From Candidatus Rokuibacteriota bacterium (lineage in GTDB: Bacteria > Methylomirabilota > Methylomirabilia > Rokubacteriales > CSP1-6): a stretch of DNA of 8,489 bases. Location of the stretch: contig QHRS01000090.1 of the NCBI GenBank assembly GCA_003221435.1, positions 1-8,489 on the forward strand. Direction: 5' to 3'. The translations under genes and the position numbers were made by a program. Below, in pieces: positions 6,631 through 8,489 of the stretch (within the stretch, counting starts at the first letter, position 1; each line of letters opens with the position of its first letter). The notes under the pieces were generated by a model, which made no database searches, was not told the origin of the DNA, and saw only the letters and a list, made by a program, of their open reading frames with translations.

Positions 6631-8300
6631 CAATCCTCGACCGGCACCGTGACCGGCTCGCCGGCGCCGTAGAAGTAGGCACCGCGCCCGGCGGCGCCGC
6701 CCACGACGGCGATGTCGAAGCAGTCGGGGCTCTCGACGACGGGCACCGGCAGGTCCGGGTGATCGGCGAGCCAGCCGAGCTCCGGGTGGGCGATCGCCAT
6801 CGCCTTCGGCTCCTTATTCAGCGTGAGCGTCCGGAACGGCACGCGCGCGGCCTTGTAGAGCGCGTCCTGGATCCGGGCGCGGCCCCAGCCCTCGCGCGCG
6901 AAGATCTGGGCGTGCTCCGGGCAGATCAAGAGCGTGTTGTGTTCCTTCTCTTCCGTCTTGTAGCGCGGGTCGGCGCGGCGGCCGACCAGCCACAGCCCGG
7001 TGCCCACCTGAGCGACGTTGGTGGCCGCCGTCGCGAAGACCTCCGCGAGATGCTCCGGGGTCGTGCTCTTGAAGTCGTGCAGCTCGCAGATGCCGTACAC
7101 GAAGTGCACCGTCACCGTGCTTGCCTCACGCGCGTAGCCGCGCGTGACGTGGTACGGCTCCCACGGGCTCGCGGCCTCGTTCTCGGCGCAGCAGAGGCTG
7201 TACTTCAGCGGCGAGCCGATCGTGTCCATGTCCGAGACGCCGACATAGGTGTGCCCGACGTTCATCATCGTGAGCCGTACGGCGCGGCCGAGGACCGAGT
7301 TGGACGCGGACGGGCCGCCCGGGCCGAGCGCGCACATGCCCGAGTTGAGGTTCGCGAGCCGGCCCTTCGGCCCGTTCACGAGGACGAGCGGCGCGTGGGG
7401 CCCGGTCGACATCGCCTTGTTGCGGAGGTACATCCGGGGCTCGGCGAGGCAGCGCACCGCGGCGATGAGGAGCGGCAGGTGCTCGGGGCCGCAGCCCGCC
7501 ATGACCGCGCTGATCGCAAGCTTCTCGACGGTCGCGATGCCGAAGCCGGGCTCGAGCGTCGCGATGATCTCGCCGCGATCACGGGCCGTCCCGGCGAGCA
7601 TGGCGTCGACGGCGCGGTCGGTCGGCGCCACGAGCGGGAAGCCGTCGCTCCAGCCGCGCGCGAGGAAGTCACGGTTCATGCGGTCCCAGGCGACGAGGAG
7701 ATCCGCGCCCTCGTAGACGAGCCGCTCGTCGATGGGGGGGCGGTCTCCGCCCGTGAACGCCTCGACCGGGCGCGTGAGGCCGGCGACGATCTCGTCGAAC
7801 GCGGCCTCCGCCATGCGGTGGATGTCCTCCGGGCGCTGATTGGTCAACGGCGTCGGCACCACCGCGAGCGGGAGGCCGGCGAGGCCGAAGCTCTGGGCGC
7901 TGCGCCTGGCGTCGTGCACGAACGCCGTCGCCGTGAAGATGACCGTCGGGATTCCGCGGCGCTCCAGTTCCACCATGTCGTGGACACCCCACGACGTGCA
8001 CGACCCTCAGTCGTTGGTCGTGCCGACGACCGCGTGAACCTCGGAGGCGATCCGGTCGGCGTCCTCCGCGGTGCAGTGCCGCATGACCCAGCCGACCGAG
8101 CCGGTGTAGCGCTTGAACTTCGTGTTGGGAAACCGCTGGTGCAGGAGTTGCTCGGCGCGGTCGAGCGCAGCGTCGCCGCCGGCCTTCATGTTCCAGTAGA
8201 GCCCGATGGTCGCGCCGTCCAGGCGCTGGAGGCGCGGCGCCGGCTTGACCGAGTGCTCGACGACCTGCGAGACAGGGTTCCGAATCTCGAGCCGCGTCAT
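6630..8300 (-). CDS. UGSC-family selenoprotein with in-frame UGA (Sec98), fused to a large C-terminal domain
   Basis: One 556-residue protein is encoded through an in-frame TGA at 8007-8009. Residues 1-97 (MTRLEIRNPVSQVVEHSVKP start; IGLYWNMKAGGDAALDRAE at about 32-50) lead into TGA, then G-S-C-T-S-W-G-V-H-D before the Met at 7976, in the same frame. U98-G-S-C101 is the defining motif of the UGSC (seleno)protein family and forms a UxxC redox-type pair; homologues with Cys at the first position are known to me from memory. The UGSC domain appears to run to about residue 180. The rest (about 200-556) is a second conserved domain with DGFPLVAPT (219-227), AVMAGCGPEHLP (265-276), VNGPKGRLANLNSGM (308-322), AENEAASPWEPYHVTRGY (372-389) and ICPEHA (459-464). 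No signal peptide or membrane helix is seen. ATG 8300 has AGGAGG 7 nt upstream; TTG 8306 is too close to it. The stop overlaps the binding-protein start by 1 nt. The chemistry is unknown; a redox or reductive role is inferred from the Sec-Cys pair. Standard gene calling splits it into two false genes. Confidence 0.88.
7977..7995 (-). promoter_or_regulatory. Putative bacterial SECIS element (Sec insertion hairpin)
   Basis: On the mRNA strand GUCGUGG pairs perfectly with CCACGAC (7 bp, 5 of them G-C) around the 5-nt loop GGUGU. The stem begins 11 nt after the UGA, and the first loop G is the 19th base after it. Known bacterial SECIS hairpins lie just downstream of the UGA within the coding region, have a short apical loop with G among its first two bases, and show this distance range for that G. 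SelB would bind this loop to deliver Sec-tRNA. The hairpin codes for part of TSWGVHD, so it also has protein constraints. Confidence 0.72.
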
Positions 8301-8307
8301 CTCCAAC

Positions 8308-8313
8308 CCTCCT
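8308..8313 (-). promoter_or_regulatory. Strong ribosome binding site of the operon's first gene
   Basis: AGGAGG on the minus strand (inside GAGGAGGG, 8307-8314) lies 7 nt before ATG 8300. This near-perfect anti-16S match fixes the selenoprotein start at 8300 rather than the TTG at 8306. It is the strongest Shine-Dalgarno seen in the window, fitting the head gene of the operon. Confidence 0.85.
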
Positions 8314-8314
8314 C

Positions 8315-8489
8315 GGGCTGCCGACCGCCTTCGCCTCGCGGGTCGAGTGGGTAGCGGTGGGCCGGTCCGAGGATGGGCCGTCGGAGGCTGGGCGTCAAGT
8401 GCTCCGACGCCTTAGACGCTGGTCTTCAACCCTAAGGGCGAGGTCTTGTTCGTCTTCGTGCTTCCGGAGGCCTGAAGGCGCGCTCCCCC
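8315..8489. other. Upstream region of the operon; no confident gene
   Basis: This stretch should hold the operon promoter, but I see no clear -35/-10 pair in it. A 6-bp inverted repeat, GGCGTC at about 8390-8395 and GACGCC at 8405-8410 around 9 nt, is present without a T-run. On the minus strand a frame open from the window edge ends with TAA at 8412-8414 (25 codons, ending SPLGLKTSV). On the plus strand a short frame ends NPKGEVLFVFVLPEA before TGA at about 8475. Either could be a gene remnant; neither can be supported. Confidence 0.4.

Noticed and set aside
6630..7976. The 448-codon frame treated as an independent gene starting at ATG 7976
   Set aside because: There is no good Shine-Dalgarno before 7976; the ATG lies right beside the SECIS-like stem, and the frame continues upstream through TGA into conserved UGSC sequence.
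6759..8354. 531-codon plus-strand frame opposite the selenoprotein
   Set aside because: Its composition is rich in Arg, Ala, Glu and Val without recognisable motifs. It is an antisense shadow typical of high-GC genes; the minus strand has the conserved motifs.

Overview
The window is GC-rich bacterial DNA. It is dominated by one tightly packed minus-strand operon, read from about 8300 down to 659. Gene content (an oligopeptide-type ABC importer with an amidase, an amidohydrolase and a selenoprotein) and long shadow reading frames fit an uncultured high-GC soil or sediment bacterium, such as the Rokubacteria/Methylomirabilota or a deltaproteobacterial lineage. That placement is inference only; no rRNA or marker gene is present.

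The main finding is at the head of the operon. What looks like two genes (a 99-codon ORF ending in TGA at 8007-8009, and a 448-codon ORF opening at 7976) is one continuous reading frame of 556 codons, 6630-8300. The in-frame TGA is followed directly by Gly-Ser-Cys. This is the U-G-S-C motif of the UGSC family of selenoproteins, with Sec at residue 98. A perfect 7-bp hairpin with a GG-starting 5-nt loop lies 11 nt after the TGA, where a bacterial SECIS element is expected. The UGSC domain is fused to a large second domain carrying DGFPLVAPT and AVMAGCGPEHLP motifs.

Downstream in the same operon are a secreted substrate-binding protein (5071-6630), two DppB/DppC-type permeases (4137-5066 and 3316-4140), an amidase-signature hydrolase (1779-3272) and an amidohydrolase-2 type metal hydrolase (659-1774). 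Junctions are 1-4 nt overlaps or 4-nt gaps, except 43 nt before the amidase, so the genes are probably co-transcribed and partly translationally coupled. No transporter ATPase gene is present. A reasonable working model is uptake of an amide or peptide-like compound, amide hydrolysis and further breakdown, with the selenoprotein supplying a redox or thiol step. The substrate cannot be told from sequence.

The left end (1-658) differs. It holds the N-terminal part of a minus-strand gene that runs off the window (1-160, a hydrophobic conserved module), a hairpin at 173-197, and a broken plus-strand tyrosine-recombinase C-terminus (about 282-610) whose catalytic blocks fall in different frames. 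This relic suggests a former mobile-element boundary beside the operon. The right end (8315-8489) holds the operon's upstream region, with no convincing gene.
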